Position numbers and translations under genes: made by a program. From positions 193,653-257,652 of the forward strand of contig NZ_SBIW01000006.1 of NCBI RefSeq assembly GCF_004054195.1: a stretch of 64,000 bases of DNA. Direction: 5' to 3'. This document shows positions 9,179 through 17,909 of this stretch, in pieces. Below the pieces are notes generated by a model. It did not search any database and was not told the DNA's origin. It worked only from the letters and a program-made list of their open reading frames with translations. How positions within the stretch are numbered: position 1 is the stretch's first letter; each line of letters starts with the position of its first letter. The DNA comes from Mucilaginibacter gilvus. GTDB lineage: Bacteria > Bacteroidota > Bacteroidia > Sphingobacteriales > Sphingobacteriaceae.

Positions 9179-10996
9179 CTACCCCCATCGGTTGTAGATA
9201 TAATATTCTATACCCGTTGGGTTACTGTTCTGATTGGGTCTGAATATATCATTTACGCCATCGCTATTAGGTGTAAATGTGTTGGGGAAACTAACCAGTT
9301 CGCATTTATCCTGTCCGATCTCAATATCCAGTTCGTCTAATATACAGCCTTCGGCACTTATAACTGTAAAATGATTACTTCCCGGTACCAGGTCTGTAAT
9401 GGTTTTGGTGAATGGATAGATATTTGCCCCATGTTTTATTTTGGCCGCTCCTTTTATATCCCCCGCGGGTGAAAATGTGATTTTGCCAAGCGCAGTACAA
9501 ACCGCATTATTCACCGTATAAGTTAACTCCGGCTTATTAATTAAGGCAACATCGGGTACAACAACCTCCTGCTCCTTCCTATCGCCGCCGGATGAAGTAA
9601 CTATAAGCGTATATGTGCCCGGCGAAACGTTGTTAAAAGAGTTGCTTAAGCCAGTAACGCCATTAAACGAGTAGGTATAAGTATCGGGATGGGGTTTTGT
9701 TATTACTGTTACAACTGCCTTACCAAATTGAGCGCACTCCTCCAAAAACTGTATATCGGCAATCTCAATCGGTGGGCAGGCATCCTGCACCAGCGTAAAA
9801 TCCTTTTCATCTACAAGACAGCCGTCCGGCGTTGTAATAACAAAGTGATAGCTGCCGGGCACAAGATTTGCAAAGCTATGGGTAAAACTATAAGAACTGC
9901 CGTTGAAAAGTATCCTAAAATCAGCGTTCCTGTTACCAGCATCGAGCTTAATGATACCTGTTACATCGCACACAGGGTTTGTTTTGATTGCGGTAATTAC
10001 AGGGTTATTTAAATTATAATCCGGAATGGTAAATGTTGCTTCCTTCGGGGCTTCGCCACCGTCTGACATAACGATTACCTTATAGTCACCTGCCGAAAGG
10101 TTATTGAACACTCCGCTCCTATTGGTTAGCCCATTATCGAGGGTATAAACATATTCGCTTGTTGGCTTTTTGCACACTACGCGGGCGGCACCTTTATTAA
10201 AGACATTACACTCCTGGTTAACCTCTATGTTCTGAATTTCAATTACCGGTATCTCTCCTGCTTCAGCGTTACCGCCTGCATCGTAAACAACAAATGGCAA
10301 TGTACCAGCAGATCTTTTTACGCTTTGGTTCTCCATATCGAGTTCAAGCATTTCGGCGCCGTCAGGGTGATCGGCAAAAGCATAAACTTTTAATACACCA
10401 TTTGCTGATACGGTGGTGAAACCCATAACATACCGATTAATGGGTATAAACGGAGTACTTAATGCGGGGTTAGCAATATTTATTTTAACTATACCCTGAC
10501 CGCCATCTGCCGCCATATAAAGCTCATCTTTGTAAAAAAGCAAGTCGCCGGCAGACGAATAAGGCATATCGCCCAGGTAAACTGGGTTTGAGGCACCCGG
10601 TTGAAAAGAAAACAAGCCTGTGCCGCTTGCAAAATATACTACTCCATTCTTGTTTACCGTGAGAGAATTACCGCCCACACCGCCACCTATATAACTGCAA
10701 TTATTGACGGACGGAAATGAGCCTGCATCTATATCAGCACGATACAGCGCCCCGCCATCTGTATTGTAATAAAGGTAACTACCGGAGACTGCTATTGAAT
10801 AGAAACTGCCGTTGCCACAACCACTAACATCTTCAGTAGTAATACCATTTGGCGTAAGTGTTACTCGTTTTAGTTGAAGGGAACTTGTAGCCACATAAAA
10901 TTGCTGGCAATAGCCTTTTGCTATTATGCATAAGAGCAAAACAAGCAACGCTACAATTTTTTTTATAAGGAGGCGGGTGATCAATAGCTCAGGCAC
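9179..10996 (-). CDS. T9SS-sorted surface protein with PKD/SprB-like repeats, interrupted by TAG
   Basis: The predicted product has a signal peptide (KKIVALLVLLLCIIA, cleaved near YCQQ), a beta-propeller-like first third, two SprB-like adhesin repeat pairs (each ending in an SAGDYKVIV or PGTYTLIV strand), and the start of a type-B gliding-motility C-terminal domain (FPNTFTPNSDGVNDIF, then YIYNRWG). That domain normally directs export by type IX secretion and anchoring at the cell surface. Translation stops at TAG 9179-9181, but the rest of the domain follows in the same frame down to 9026. The truncated protein should not be sorted. No ATG is available at the 5' end; GTG at 10996 or TTG at 10984 must be used. 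Confidence 0.8.
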   Translation of the reverse strand: MPELLITRLLIKKIVALLVLLLCIIAKGYCQQFYVATSSLQLKRVTLTPNGITTEDVSGCGNGSFYSIAVSGSYLYYNTDGGALYRADIDAGSFPSVNNCSYIGGGVGGNSLTVNKNGVVYFASGTGLFSFQPGASNPVYLGDMPYSSAGDLLFYKDELYMAADGGQGIVKINIANPALSTPFIPINRYVMGFTTVSANGVLKVYAFADHPDGAEMLELDMENQSVKRSAGTLPFVVYDAGGNAEAGEIPVIEIQNIEVNQECNVFNKGAARVVCKKPTSEYVYTLDNGLTNRSGVFNNLSAGDYKVIVMSDGGEAPKEATFTIPDYNLNNPVITAIKTNPVCDVTGIIKLDAGNRNADFRILFNGSSYSFTHSFANLVPGSYHFVITTPDGCLVDEKDFTLVQDACPPIEIADIQFLEECAQFGKAVVTVITKPHPDTYTYSFNGVTGLSNSFNNVSPGTYTLIVTSSGGDRKEQEVVVPDVALINKPELTYTVNNAVCTALGKITFSPAGDIKGAAKIKHGANIYPFTKTITDLVPGSNHFTVISAEGCILDELDIEIGQDKCELVSFPNTFTPNSDGVNDIFRPNQNSNPTGIEYYIYNRWG

Positions 10997-11084
10997 AATA
11001 AGCAGTAAATATATTTATTTTTATAACTAACAAGGCAAAATCAGTTTTACGTTATTGTTATTTATTACTGCTTATATCGACGGA

Positions 11085-12071
11085 CTAACCTACCAATAAG
11101 TTACAGCCTCTAATATCAGAATTATCAAAACGCCCCAAAATTTCAAAAGAACTGTCTTCATAAACTTTACCAAGATCCTGCGTGGCAATAAACGAGCAGG
11201 AATTGATATTAGCCAAATCGATGATATTTACGCCACCTATTTTCCCTGCCCCTACCTGCGTGAACGGGTCGTTGGTATCGCGGGTGATGATCTTCATCCA
11301 GGGCGGGCAGTTAAATATCCCCTCTCCTTTTGAGTAGGCCTGCGAAAGCAGTTCGGTCATCCCGTACTCCGAATGAATAGCGTTTACGCCAAAACCCGCG
11401 CAAAGTGTGCTGTGCAGCTCCTCGCGGATCATTTCCTTGCGTCGGCCCTTCATGCCACCGGTTTCCATAACGATCAATTGGGGGAAATCTATCTGGTATT
11501 GCTCCACAAAATCGAGCAGGGCAAACGTTACGCCGATCAGCAGGGTTGGCTTACCGGCTGCCTTTTGCTTTTGCAAAATGCCGAATAGTTCCTCATGATT
11601 GTACAGGAAGAAGCCGCTCTCGGAGTTTGCCGATTGGGTTATCAGATCCTGCGCCATATAAATAAGCGATGAGCCTTCCCGCTCCAGGTAGGCAGGCAGC
11701 AGAGCCAGTACGGTGTAGTTTTTTATATCGCCATAAAACAATTTGAAAGCCTCGCGAAAACTTTGCACATACCAGCTTAAATCGGTAACGGTGTGGCTGC
11801 TGGTAACCATGCCTGTTGTACCCGAACTGGTGAATATAACATCTGCATCGCTCTCACCTGTCACTACCTTATGCGATTTGAAGAACTCAACCGGCATAAA
11901 CGGTATATGCTCAACAGAGGTGATCAGCGCCGGATCGATCTTCAGGCCTTCGATAAAAGCTTTATAAACCGCGCAATTTGCCGCCTGGTATTGAAAAATC
12001 TGCAGCGCGGTTTCCGCAAATTTTGCTTTGTTATTTATAGCGAATATTTTTTCTTGGCCCGGCTTTATCAT
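11085..12071 (-). CDS. LuxE/PaaK-type acyl-protein synthetase
   Basis: The 328-residue protein belongs to the acyl-protein synthetase (LuxE) branch of the ANL adenylating superfamily. Motifs seen: TSSGTTG (the P-loop-like AMP/phosphate motif), METGGMKGRR, and SEYGMTELLSQAY (the acyl-adenylate motif). LuxE activates a fatty acid as acyl-AMP; here no lux reductase or luciferase genes are nearby, so the acceptor is unknown. Bacteroidetes LuxE-like proteins are sometimes linked to surface polysaccharide or lipid synthesis. The frame extends to 12176, but a TATCTTTG promoter element at 12079-12086 and the start of homology at MIKPGQEKIF support the ATG at 12071. Confidence 0.85.
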   Translation of the reverse strand: MIKPGQEKIFAINNKAKFAETALQIFQYQAANCAVYKAFIEGLKIDPALITSVEHIPFMPVEFFKSHKVVTGESDADVIFTSSGTTGMVTSSHTVTDLSWYVQSFREAFKLFYGDIKNYTVLALLPAYLEREGSSLIYMAQDLITQSANSESGFFLYNHEELFGILQKQKAAGKPTLLIGVTFALLDFVEQYQIDFPQLIVMETGGMKGRRKEMIREELHSTLCAGFGVNAIHSEYGMTELLSQAYSKGEGIFNCPPWMKIITRDTNDPFTQVGAGKIGGVNIIDLANINSCSFIATQDLGKVYEDSSFEILGRFDNSDIRGCNLLVG

Positions 12072-12078
12072 GCTGCCG

Positions 12079-12086
12079 CAAAGATA
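12079..12086 (-). promoter_or_regulatory. -7 element before the LuxE-like gene (TATCTTTG)
   Basis: An exact TAnnTTTG match on the minus strand, with a TTTG 22 bases further upstream as a possible -33 element. It lies only seven bases before the ATG at 12071, so the transcript would have a leader of a few bases or none. Confidence 0.55.
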
Positions 12087-12262
12087 CGGAAGATGTGTAT
12101 CAGATATGCAAATTCCAAATGTGCAGATATGCAGATGAAGCGCGCAAATTGGAAAATGTGACACGCAGGCCATCAAATAACAGGCCTTTTGTGTAACAAA
12201 TATTCCGTTTTGGAGTTTATTTACAAAAACAACACAACATTATACATTCATTCAGACCCATC

Positions 12263-12937
12263 ATGAAACTCATTAAATTTTTAAGATTCCCGCTTTTACT
12301 AAGCGCGTTTTTTATACTGGCATCCGCCACATCTACCGATAAAGGCCTGGAAAAAGTACACCAGGCAACCAATGTTTTAAAAGCTTTCGGCCAGATGAAA
12401 GAAAGCATCCCAAGCGACCTTCTGAAAGAGTACGAGGGCATTGTGATAGTGCCAAAACTCATCAACGCGGGCTTTGGCATCGGCGGTAAACGCGGGCAAG
12501 GGCTTGCTATGGTAAAGCTACCAAACGGCAAATGGAGCGATCCTGTTTTTATTACCCTTACCGGAGGCAGCTTTGGTTTCCAAATTGGCGTACAATCTGT
12601 AGACCTGGTTTTGGTGTTCAAAAACAAAGGCGTACTCACCAAGGTTAAAAACGGCGATTTCACCATTGGTGGTGATATCTCTGCAGCAGCCGGCCCAGTT
12701 GGCCGCAGCTCAACCGCCAGTACAGATCATAAACTGGAAGCTGAAATTTATTCTTACTCGCGCAGCAAAGGCCTGTTTGCCGGTATAAGCGTTAACGGCT
12801 CAAATCTGGCCATCAACAAAAGCCTCAACGCCGATTTTTATGGCGAAGGTGTAACTTCAGCATCTATATTTGATAGGGCTACGAGTAAAGAGCCTGCTAT
12901 TGCCGAATTAAAAGCAACGTTGAATTCTTTTGAATAA
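12263..12937 (+). CDS. SYLF (Ysc84) lipid-binding domain protein, secreted
   Basis: The 224-residue protein has a signal peptide (residues 1-23, ending at SATST) followed by a complete SYLF/Ysc84 domain. Typical elements are IPSDLLKEYEGIVIVPKLI, GFGIGGKRGQGLAM, GGSFGFQIGVQ and the SYSRSKGLFAGISVNGS segment. Eukaryotic SYLF proteins bind phosphoinositides; bacterial members (BPSL1445 type) bind lipids and are periplasmic or envelope-associated. It stands alone, and a strong terminator hairpin follows within 25 bases. No regulatory site is evident upstream. Confidence 0.92.
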   Translation: MKLIKFLRFPLLLSAFFILASATSTDKGLEKVHQATNVLKAFGQMKESIPSDLLKEYEGIVIVPKLINAGFGIGGKRGQGLAMVKLPNGKWSDPVFITLTGGSFGFQIGVQSVDLVLVFKNKGVLTKVKNGDFTIGGDISAAAGPVGRSSTASTDHKLEAEIYSYSRSKGLFAGISVNGSNLAINKSLNADFYGEGVTSASIFDRATSKEPAIAELKATLNSFE

Positions 12938-12955
12938 GCAGGGATATTTCTAAAC

Positions 12956-12991
12956 AAAAACGCCGCCGGACCAAAGCCCGGCGGCGTTTTT
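12956..12991. terminator. Bidirectional terminator between the SYLF and sigma-partner genes
   Basis: The arms CGCCGCCGG (12961-12969) and CCGGCGGCG (12978-12986) pair perfectly. An A5 run precedes and a T5 run follows, so the hairpin can end transcription from both converging genes. Confidence 0.9.
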
Positions 12992-12993
12992 GT

Positions 12994-13665
12994 TTAAGCC
13001 TCCTGCTCAAACTTCTCTATTTCGCCTAAAAACCGGTAAGCGGCATTAGCTTGGTACCAGCCCGACCCCATTAGCAGGGTTTTGGCAACAGAATTATTTA
13101 TATTTTTAGCACTTAGCTTAGCAATTAACCAAACAGCAAGTGGTATTAAAATGATAGCCACAGCAGCATTAGATAGGAAGTAAGTCCTTCGCGCGGGTTC
13201 TAAAAAATCTACATTAAAAACCATTTTACCTGCCAAAAGCAGCAATAATGGATATAAGGGCAAAAGTATCAGCGCGCACTTTACACAGGTAACAATGGAT
13301 AATTTCAGTTGCTCTATTTTCTTCTGGAGCGGCGCAATGGCAGCATTAAACCCCCGTTGCACCTGCCTGATGAGCGATAATTGCTTAACGTCATAAACAA
13401 AGCACACTACAAACAAAGCGCAGATAGCAATGGCTGATAAACTGAACTGTGGCTTACCCCAGTTGTCAGATACAAAGCTACCGAGGTAGATAACTGCTGC
13501 GGCCAATATTATCATCTCCGTTATTTTATAATAAAAGAGACTGCTAAGTTTGCTCCCGGCTTTATCTAACTTTATTTGTCTTAGCAATTGCATATTCAGG
13601 TGCAGGTTTCTGTCCAGTTTGCGGTCGTACTCGGCCCAAATGGTTTGTAATTCTTGTAGTTCCAT
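12994..13665 (-). CDS. Membrane protein, probable partner or regulator of the adjacent ECF sigma factor
   Basis: The 223-residue protein has a charged N-terminal helix (MELQELQTIWAEYDRKLDRN) and four hydrophobic segments (about residues 48-68, 75-92, 122-145 and 160-180). It begins one base after the stop codon of the sigma-factor gene, so the two are translationally coupled. Position and layout suggest an anti-sigma role, but it lacks the FecR or zinc-binding (ZAS) domains of usual anti-sigma factors. Similar four-TM proteins following ECF sigma genes are common in Bacteroidetes. The function is an inference from context only. Confidence 0.8.
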   Translation of the reverse strand: MELQELQTIWAEYDRKLDRNLHLNMQLLRQIKLDKAGSKLSSLFYYKITEMIILAAAVIYLGSFVSDNWGKPQFSLSAIAICALFVVCFVYDVKQLSLIRQVQRGFNAAIAPLQKKIEQLKLSIVTCVKCALILLPLYPLLLLLAGKMVFNVDFLEPARRTYFLSNAAVAIILIPLAVWLIAKLSAKNINNSVAKTLLMGSGWYQANAAYRFLGEIEKFEQEA

Positions 13666-13666
13666 T

Positions 13667-14170
13667 TTATTGTAGTGTAAATTGTTGTTTTAAATATTGT
13701 TTAAGCCGGCTTATTTTGGTGGCCACATTGGTTTCACTGATACCCAAAATATCGGCCATATCCTTGTAGCTGTTATTATCGAGGTAGAGGATCATCAGCG
13801 CCTTATCCAGCTTGTTCATCTGCCCGATGAATTGGTATAGCAGGGTTATCTTTTCGTTCAGTTCTACCGACGTATCATCATTCGGGATCTCGATAATATT
13901 TTCGCTGATGGAAGTGGTGTTGCTACGGCGTTTATTATCCGACCGATAAAAAGAGATAGCAGTGTTGAGCGCTATGCGGTACATCCAGGTAGAGAGCTTG
14001 TAGGTGTTATCGTACTTTTCGAAGGAGCGCCAAAGCTGAATGATGACTTCCTGCACCAGGTCCTTACGGTCTTCCGCATCGGCGCAATAAGTATTGCAAA
14101 CCTTAAAAATTAGCTTTTTATTATGCTGAATGAGGTGTAAAAATTGGTCTTTGTTGGCCTGCAAAGTCAT
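13667..14170 (-). CDS. ECF-type RNA polymerase sigma factor
   Basis: This 167-residue sigma-70 family protein has region 2 (CNTYCADAEDRKDLVQEVIIQLW, core RNA polymerase and -10 binding, about residues 25-95, including STWMYRIALNTAISFYR) and region 4 (NSYKDMADILGISETNVATKISRLK, about 130-158, the -35-binding helix-turn-helix). Such factors direct transcription of small regulons in response to envelope or other signals. It is the first gene of a two-gene operon with the membrane protein downstream. No SusC/FecI-type receptor lies next to it, so it is not an obvious nutrient-uptake sigma. Confidence 0.93.
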   Translation of the reverse strand: MTLQANKDQFLHLIQHNKKLIFKVCNTYCADAEDRKDLVQEVIIQLWRSFEKYDNTYKLSTWMYRIALNTAISFYRSDNKRRSNTTSISENIIEIPNDDTSVELNEKITLLYQFIGQMNKLDKALMILYLDNNSYKDMADILGISETNVATKISRLKQYLKQQFTLQ

Positions 14171-14238
14171 CTGTTTGATTATTTACACCATTATTCGCAG
14201 GGAGGGCGGGAAAATCACAGGGGGGAAGGAAAAATCAA

Positions 14239-14246
14239 CAAAAATA
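14239..14246 (-). promoter_or_regulatory. -7 element before the ECF sigma gene (TATTTTTG)
   Basis: An exact TAnnTTTG match on the minus strand, 68 bases before the sigma-factor start codon. It suggests that the main vegetative sigma factor can transcribe the operon. Confidence 0.45.
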
Positions 14247-14271
14247 TTTATGCACTTTAGTTTTCGACGCT

Positions 14272-14880
14272 TTATAAATTATACTTTGCCTTATGCCATT
14301 TAATATAATTAGGAAGTTTTAGTATTTCTATCAAATCGTCGGTATTAATATTGTCCGTTTTCTTTTTTATATCAACATGGTCAATGTCCAGCGCGAATGA
14401 TCTCTCTCCTAAAATCGTTTCCAAAGTAGTAAATATGGCATTGTAAAAGTCATCTTCGCGGCTCAAATCAAAATTGTTTAAATACACGCTTACTCCCAAG
14501 TCTGTTGACGTCCCCTTCTTCAAGGGATTGAAGTACATATCTTTTGTGTCAAGTTCGATGAATTCCCATCTTGTAACGAAATGACCGGGCACCGCCTGTT
14601 TAAAGGCAGTAAAGGTCCAATCAGGGATTCGAGGCGCGTCACCGATGAGTGTCTCTACATCATTGAAGTATTCACTGTCACCTGTAGCAGTTATGATCAA
14701 CTCGTTTACTTCTCCCGGCTCTCCACCTATCTCGAAAAACAGCCCATCACTATACTGATGCAGCCGGTCTTGAAATTGATTAAGCAAATCTTCCTTTGCA
14801 GCCGTTTCAATGGCATTTAACCTTGCATAGAACTTACTATTTTCAACGAACCAGGTCCAGAAATTTTCCTTGCTCTTCAT
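14272..14880 (-). CDS. Hypothetical cytoplasmic protein, 202 residues
   Basis: No domain is recognised with confidence. The protein is soluble and acidic, with no signal peptide or TM segment; the layout (FWTWFVENSKFY, then LFFEIGGEPGEVNELIITATG) resembles Bacteroidetes proteins of the DUF695-like type, but this is a weak impression. It starts at 14880, one base before the last base of the upstream membrane-protein gene, and is the third gene of an operon with the penicillin-acylase gene. Its start codon is the first ATG and no better one exists. Confidence 0.75.
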   Translation of the reverse strand: MKSKENFWTWFVENSKFYARLNAIETAAKEDLLNQFQDRLHQYSDGLFFEIGGEPGEVNELIITATGDSEYFNDVETLIGDAPRIPDWTFTAFKQAVPGHFVTRWEFIELDTKDMYFNPLKKGTSTDLGVSVYLNNFDLSREDDFYNAIFTTLETILGERSFALDIDHVDIKKKTDNINTDDLIEILKLPNYIKWHKAKYNL

Positions 14881-15225
14881 TTATTTCCCCTCCTTCTCAA
14901 ACACCCTCTTCACCAACAACCCCGAAAGCGCCGACATCCCACCTACCAAACCGCCAATTAATACGGTAACTAAAAGCACAAGCCCCCAATGAGGTAGTTG
15001 AAACATTTGCGCCACACGGGTGGCCAGGATATTTTCGTTAGGGAATGTTTTTAACAGGGCCACTGCCAGCCATGCCAAACCCAAGCCGGCAAAACCCGAC
15101 CAAAATGCCTGTTTAGACGTTTTGCCCAACAGCAATGTAGCGCCAAACGCCAAAATGCAGGCCGCCCACCAAGGCAAAATATATGCGCTTATTAAGGCCA
15201 GCAAAAGTATGAGTGCTAATAACAT
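14881..15225 (-). CDS. Small integral membrane protein, unknown function
   Basis: The 114-residue protein is almost entirely hydrophobic, with four predicted TM segments (about residues 2-20, 22-35, 45-62 and 78-102) and a basic C-terminal tail (VKRVFEKEGK). It begins three bases after the penicillin-acylase stop codon and abuts the next gene, so it is the middle gene of a three-gene operon. The family is not recognised beyond a conserved Bacteroidetes hypothetical. Confidence 0.75.
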   Translation of the reverse strand: MLLALILLLALISAYILPWWAACILAFGATLLLGKTSKQAFWSGFAGLGLAWLAVALLKTFPNENILATRVAQMFQLPHWGLVLLVTVLIGGLVGGMSALSGLLVKRVFEKEGK

Positions 15226-15228
15226 AGT

Positions 15229-17655
15229 TTATTTGCTAAGGGTTAAGGTTGTTTTGATACGTGCCGATTTTTCCGTGGGCGATTGCAGGTATAGTAGTTC
15301 TTTAAGTTTACCGTCCTTCCAGGTGGGCAGCATATCGTCATAATAAAAGCTGCCGGGGTTGCCGCTTTGTCCGCCGGGTAAAATACCGTAGCCTTTTACC
15401 CGTGGCCCCAGTTGTACTACCATACGCCAGGACGGACCGTGCCCTTCGGTAAGCGCGTTTACGGTAGAGCCTGTACCGCCGCTGGCAAAATTGCCCGAGC
15501 CAAAGCCGGGGATATTTGCCAAATGGCGCACTTCAAACTTTTTCACTTTGCCCCATTGCCAGTTGCCGGGTTTACCTTGCTTTTTTATCAAGCCATCTAC
15601 CGCTAAATTAAAGCTGCGGCTTAGTACATCCGTAGCGGTTTCCTTCATGGGCGTTTTTTTATTATCGAACCAAATTGAATTAGGATCTTTCAGCAACAGT
15701 TCTTCCGTTCTGTCCATTGACGGCCAGTTGAGGGGCATGTTTTTGTCGGAAAAATTATCGTTCCAGGTGGCACGGTAAAAGCGGCTCCACCAGTTGGCGA
15801 ATACGGCTGCGCCTTCAGAATCGGCCTCAAAAAACTTGTCCCATTTTTTAAGGATCTCGAAGGCGGCGAGTTGGTTCTCATCCAGCTTGCTGGCATCTAA
15901 ATATTTAAGCATAGTTGGCAAAATATCCTGCGCGCGGATGCTATAGGTATCGGTTTGTAAAACGCGCATACTATCTGCGGTGGCTTTTTGCATGGCACCA
16001 AGGCGGTCGTTAATCCGTTTGCCACGTTCGTATGGCGCAAATTGCCAATTGATGTAGTACGGATAAGTTGGGTCGGTAGAGCTTTGGTTGGCCGAGCTTA
16101 CAAAGCCGCGCGGCGGGTTCCTCACCGTAGGGTTTTGTTCAAAAGGGATAAAGCCGTGCCAATCGTTTGCCGGGTCGCTGCCATCCATAATAAATTTGCC
16201 CTGGTCTTTATACTTTAAAGGCAATCGGCCATTCGGCGTGATGGCGATATCATTATCTGCCGAAGCGAAAACGAAGTTCTGCGCCGGAGCGTTGTAAAAC
16301 TTCAAAGCCTCGCGGTAATCGGTATAATTGCTGCCACGGTTAAGCAGGTAAAAGGTTTTGATATCGTTAGATTCATCGTGCGCTATCCATTTAAGCGCGT
16401 TGCCGATGGGGATGTTGTCGTGCCCTTCGCTCATCTTCGCGTTATCATAAACCACGGGGCCAAACCGGGTGTAGCGTACCGTATCGATGAGGTCCGGCTC
16501 GCCTTTTATAGCGATTTTTTCTATCCGGTAGGTAACCTTGTTCCATTGATTATTATACCAGTATTCGTTGCGGCTTTCGTCTTTAAATTTCAGTTGATAC
16601 CAATCCAAAATATCGGCATCCACATTGGTTACGCCCCAACTTATTTTTTTGTTGTAGCCGATAACCACACACGGCGCACCCGGCAGGGTTACACCGTAAA
16701 CATTTACCCCAGGAGCGGATAACTGCATCTGGTACCAAATGGACGGGAAAGTAAGATCGAGGTGCGGGTCGTTAGCTAAAATGGGGTAGCCCGATGCTGT
16801 TTTGCTCCCGCTGACGGCCCAGTTGTTACTGCCGATGCCTTCCACCCTATCCTTCATTTTCATACCCGTCAGTATCTGCGCTTTAAAAGCGGCAGGCGGT
16901 GCGGGTATGGGCAGCGGTTTAAAATCCCATTTGGTACCTACCGGGATGATAGGGCTCTCATGCATGGGGTAATCGGGAAACAGATCGTTAGTTACCTTTG
17001 CGCCGAACTTGTTCAGCACATTGGTCATGGACAACTCGTTGGTGCCGCCTGCCAGCGTTTCCGACATCAATTTCAACAGGAAGGCGCAATTAATGGGCTT
17101 CCATTCCTCCGGCGCGTAATCCAGCAGTTTAAATTCTATGGGGTAATCTTTTTTTGAGAGCTGGTGGACATAGCTATTAATGCCTTCGGTATAGGCATTT
17201 ACTACCGCCCGCATTACCGGATCCTTCATCATGCCTTTCAGGGTATTTTCGGCACCGTAAACCATACCCATGCGGCGGTGATAACGGTCAACATCCAGGG
17301 CTTTCGCCCCAACTACTTCGGATAATCTGCCCGATGCGCTGCGGGTTTGGATATCCAGCTGCCAGAGGCGGTCGCGGGCGGTGATGTAGCCCTGGGCGTA
17401 ATACAGGTCGTGTTCATTTTCGGCGAAGATGTGCGGGATGCGGTTCTCGTCGTATTTTACAGTAACCGAACCCTGCAGGCCTGTTAATTTAAGTTCTTCT
17501 GTGTCGTTGATATTCTTACTTTCGGCGTTTTGCCAAAAACCCGTAGCCGGATTTAAAAACTTGCCTATGGGTGGGATATCGCCAAATTTTGTTTGCAGCG
17601 CCCAAATAAGCGCCAGCGTTATCGCTAAGGAAAAAAATGCTTTAACTATCTTCAT
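15229..17655 (-). CDS. Penicillin acylase family (Ntn-hydrolase) amidase
   Basis: Members are periplasmic amidases that cleave themselves into alpha and beta chains and hydrolyse N-acyl bonds in beta-lactams, acyl-homoserine lactones or other amides. The 808-residue protein has an N-terminal membrane or signal segment (residues 1-21), the alpha-chain region with RLWQLDIQTRSASGRLSE (about 96-113), and the autoproteolysis site with the beta-chain N-terminal nucleophile Ser276 in GIGSNNWAVSG. The downstream ANDPHLDLTFPSIWYQ and GFVSSANQSS segments are typical of the family. Length fits the AHL-acylase/PVdQ-like branch. The true substrate cannot be read from the sequence. It leads an operon with two small genes; a TATCTTGC element at 17675-17682, near the -7 consensus, lies about 20 bases upstream. 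Confidence 0.93.
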   Translation of the reverse strand: MKIVKAFFSLAITLALIWALQTKFGDIPPIGKFLNPATGFWQNAESKNINDTEELKLTGLQGSVTVKYDENRIPHIFAENEHDLYYAQGYITARDRLWQLDIQTRSASGRLSEVVGAKALDVDRYHRRMGMVYGAENTLKGMMKDPVMRAVVNAYTEGINSYVHQLSKKDYPIEFKLLDYAPEEWKPINCAFLLKLMSETLAGGTNELSMTNVLNKFGAKVTNDLFPDYPMHESPIIPVGTKWDFKPLPIPAPPAAFKAQILTGMKMKDRVEGIGSNNWAVSGSKTASGYPILANDPHLDLTFPSIWYQMQLSAPGVNVYGVTLPGAPCVVIGYNKKISWGVTNVDADILDWYQLKFKDESRNEYWYNNQWNKVTYRIEKIAIKGEPDLIDTVRYTRFGPVVYDNAKMSEGHDNIPIGNALKWIAHDESNDIKTFYLLNRGSNYTDYREALKFYNAPAQNFVFASADNDIAITPNGRLPLKYKDQGKFIMDGSDPANDWHGFIPFEQNPTVRNPPRGFVSSANQSSTDPTYPYYINWQFAPYERGKRINDRLGAMQKATADSMRVLQTDTYSIRAQDILPTMLKYLDASKLDENQLAAFEILKKWDKFFEADSEGAAVFANWWSRFYRATWNDNFSDKNMPLNWPSMDRTEELLLKDPNSIWFDNKKTPMKETATDVLSRSFNLAVDGLIKKQGKPGNWQWGKVKKFEVRHLANIPGFGSGNFASGGTGSTVNALTEGHGPSWRMVVQLGPRVKGYGILPGGQSGNPGSFYYDDMLPTWKDGKLKELLYLQSPTEKSARIKTTLTLSK

Positions 17656-17787
17656 CAGTGATGGGAATGGGTAAGCAAGATAGGGAAACGCTGAAGATCT
17701 GGCAACTTTTAAAACGTTGTTAAATCTGAATTGCTTTTACGTGTTTTCGCTGCAATAGCGCCCGTAATCAGGGTTGAAAAAGTTTCC

Positions 17788-17819
17788 AAAAGTTAACACA
17801 ATTTCAAGTGTTAACTTTT
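17788..17819. terminator. Perfect 12-bp inverted repeat, probable terminator of the nuclease gene
   Basis: AAAAGTTAACAC (17788-17799) and GTGTTAACTTTT (17808-17819) pair fully over an 8-base loop. It lies 91 bases beyond the nuclease stop codon in the 254-base gap before the penicillin-acylase start. A rather AT-rich stem with T-rich ends fits a terminator; a protein-binding palindrome is the alternative. Confidence 0.5.
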
Positions 17820-17909
17820 TAAATAATTCATAGTCAATTATTTACAATTTAACACGATTAACATGGAATGCGCTTAGTAACCCACCACAATGAAGGTGCA
17901 ACCAGGAAT

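Noticed and set aside
12072..12176. Longer start for the LuxE-like gene
   Set aside because: The extra residues are Cys/His-rich and not family-like, and the promoter element at 12079-12086 lies within them.
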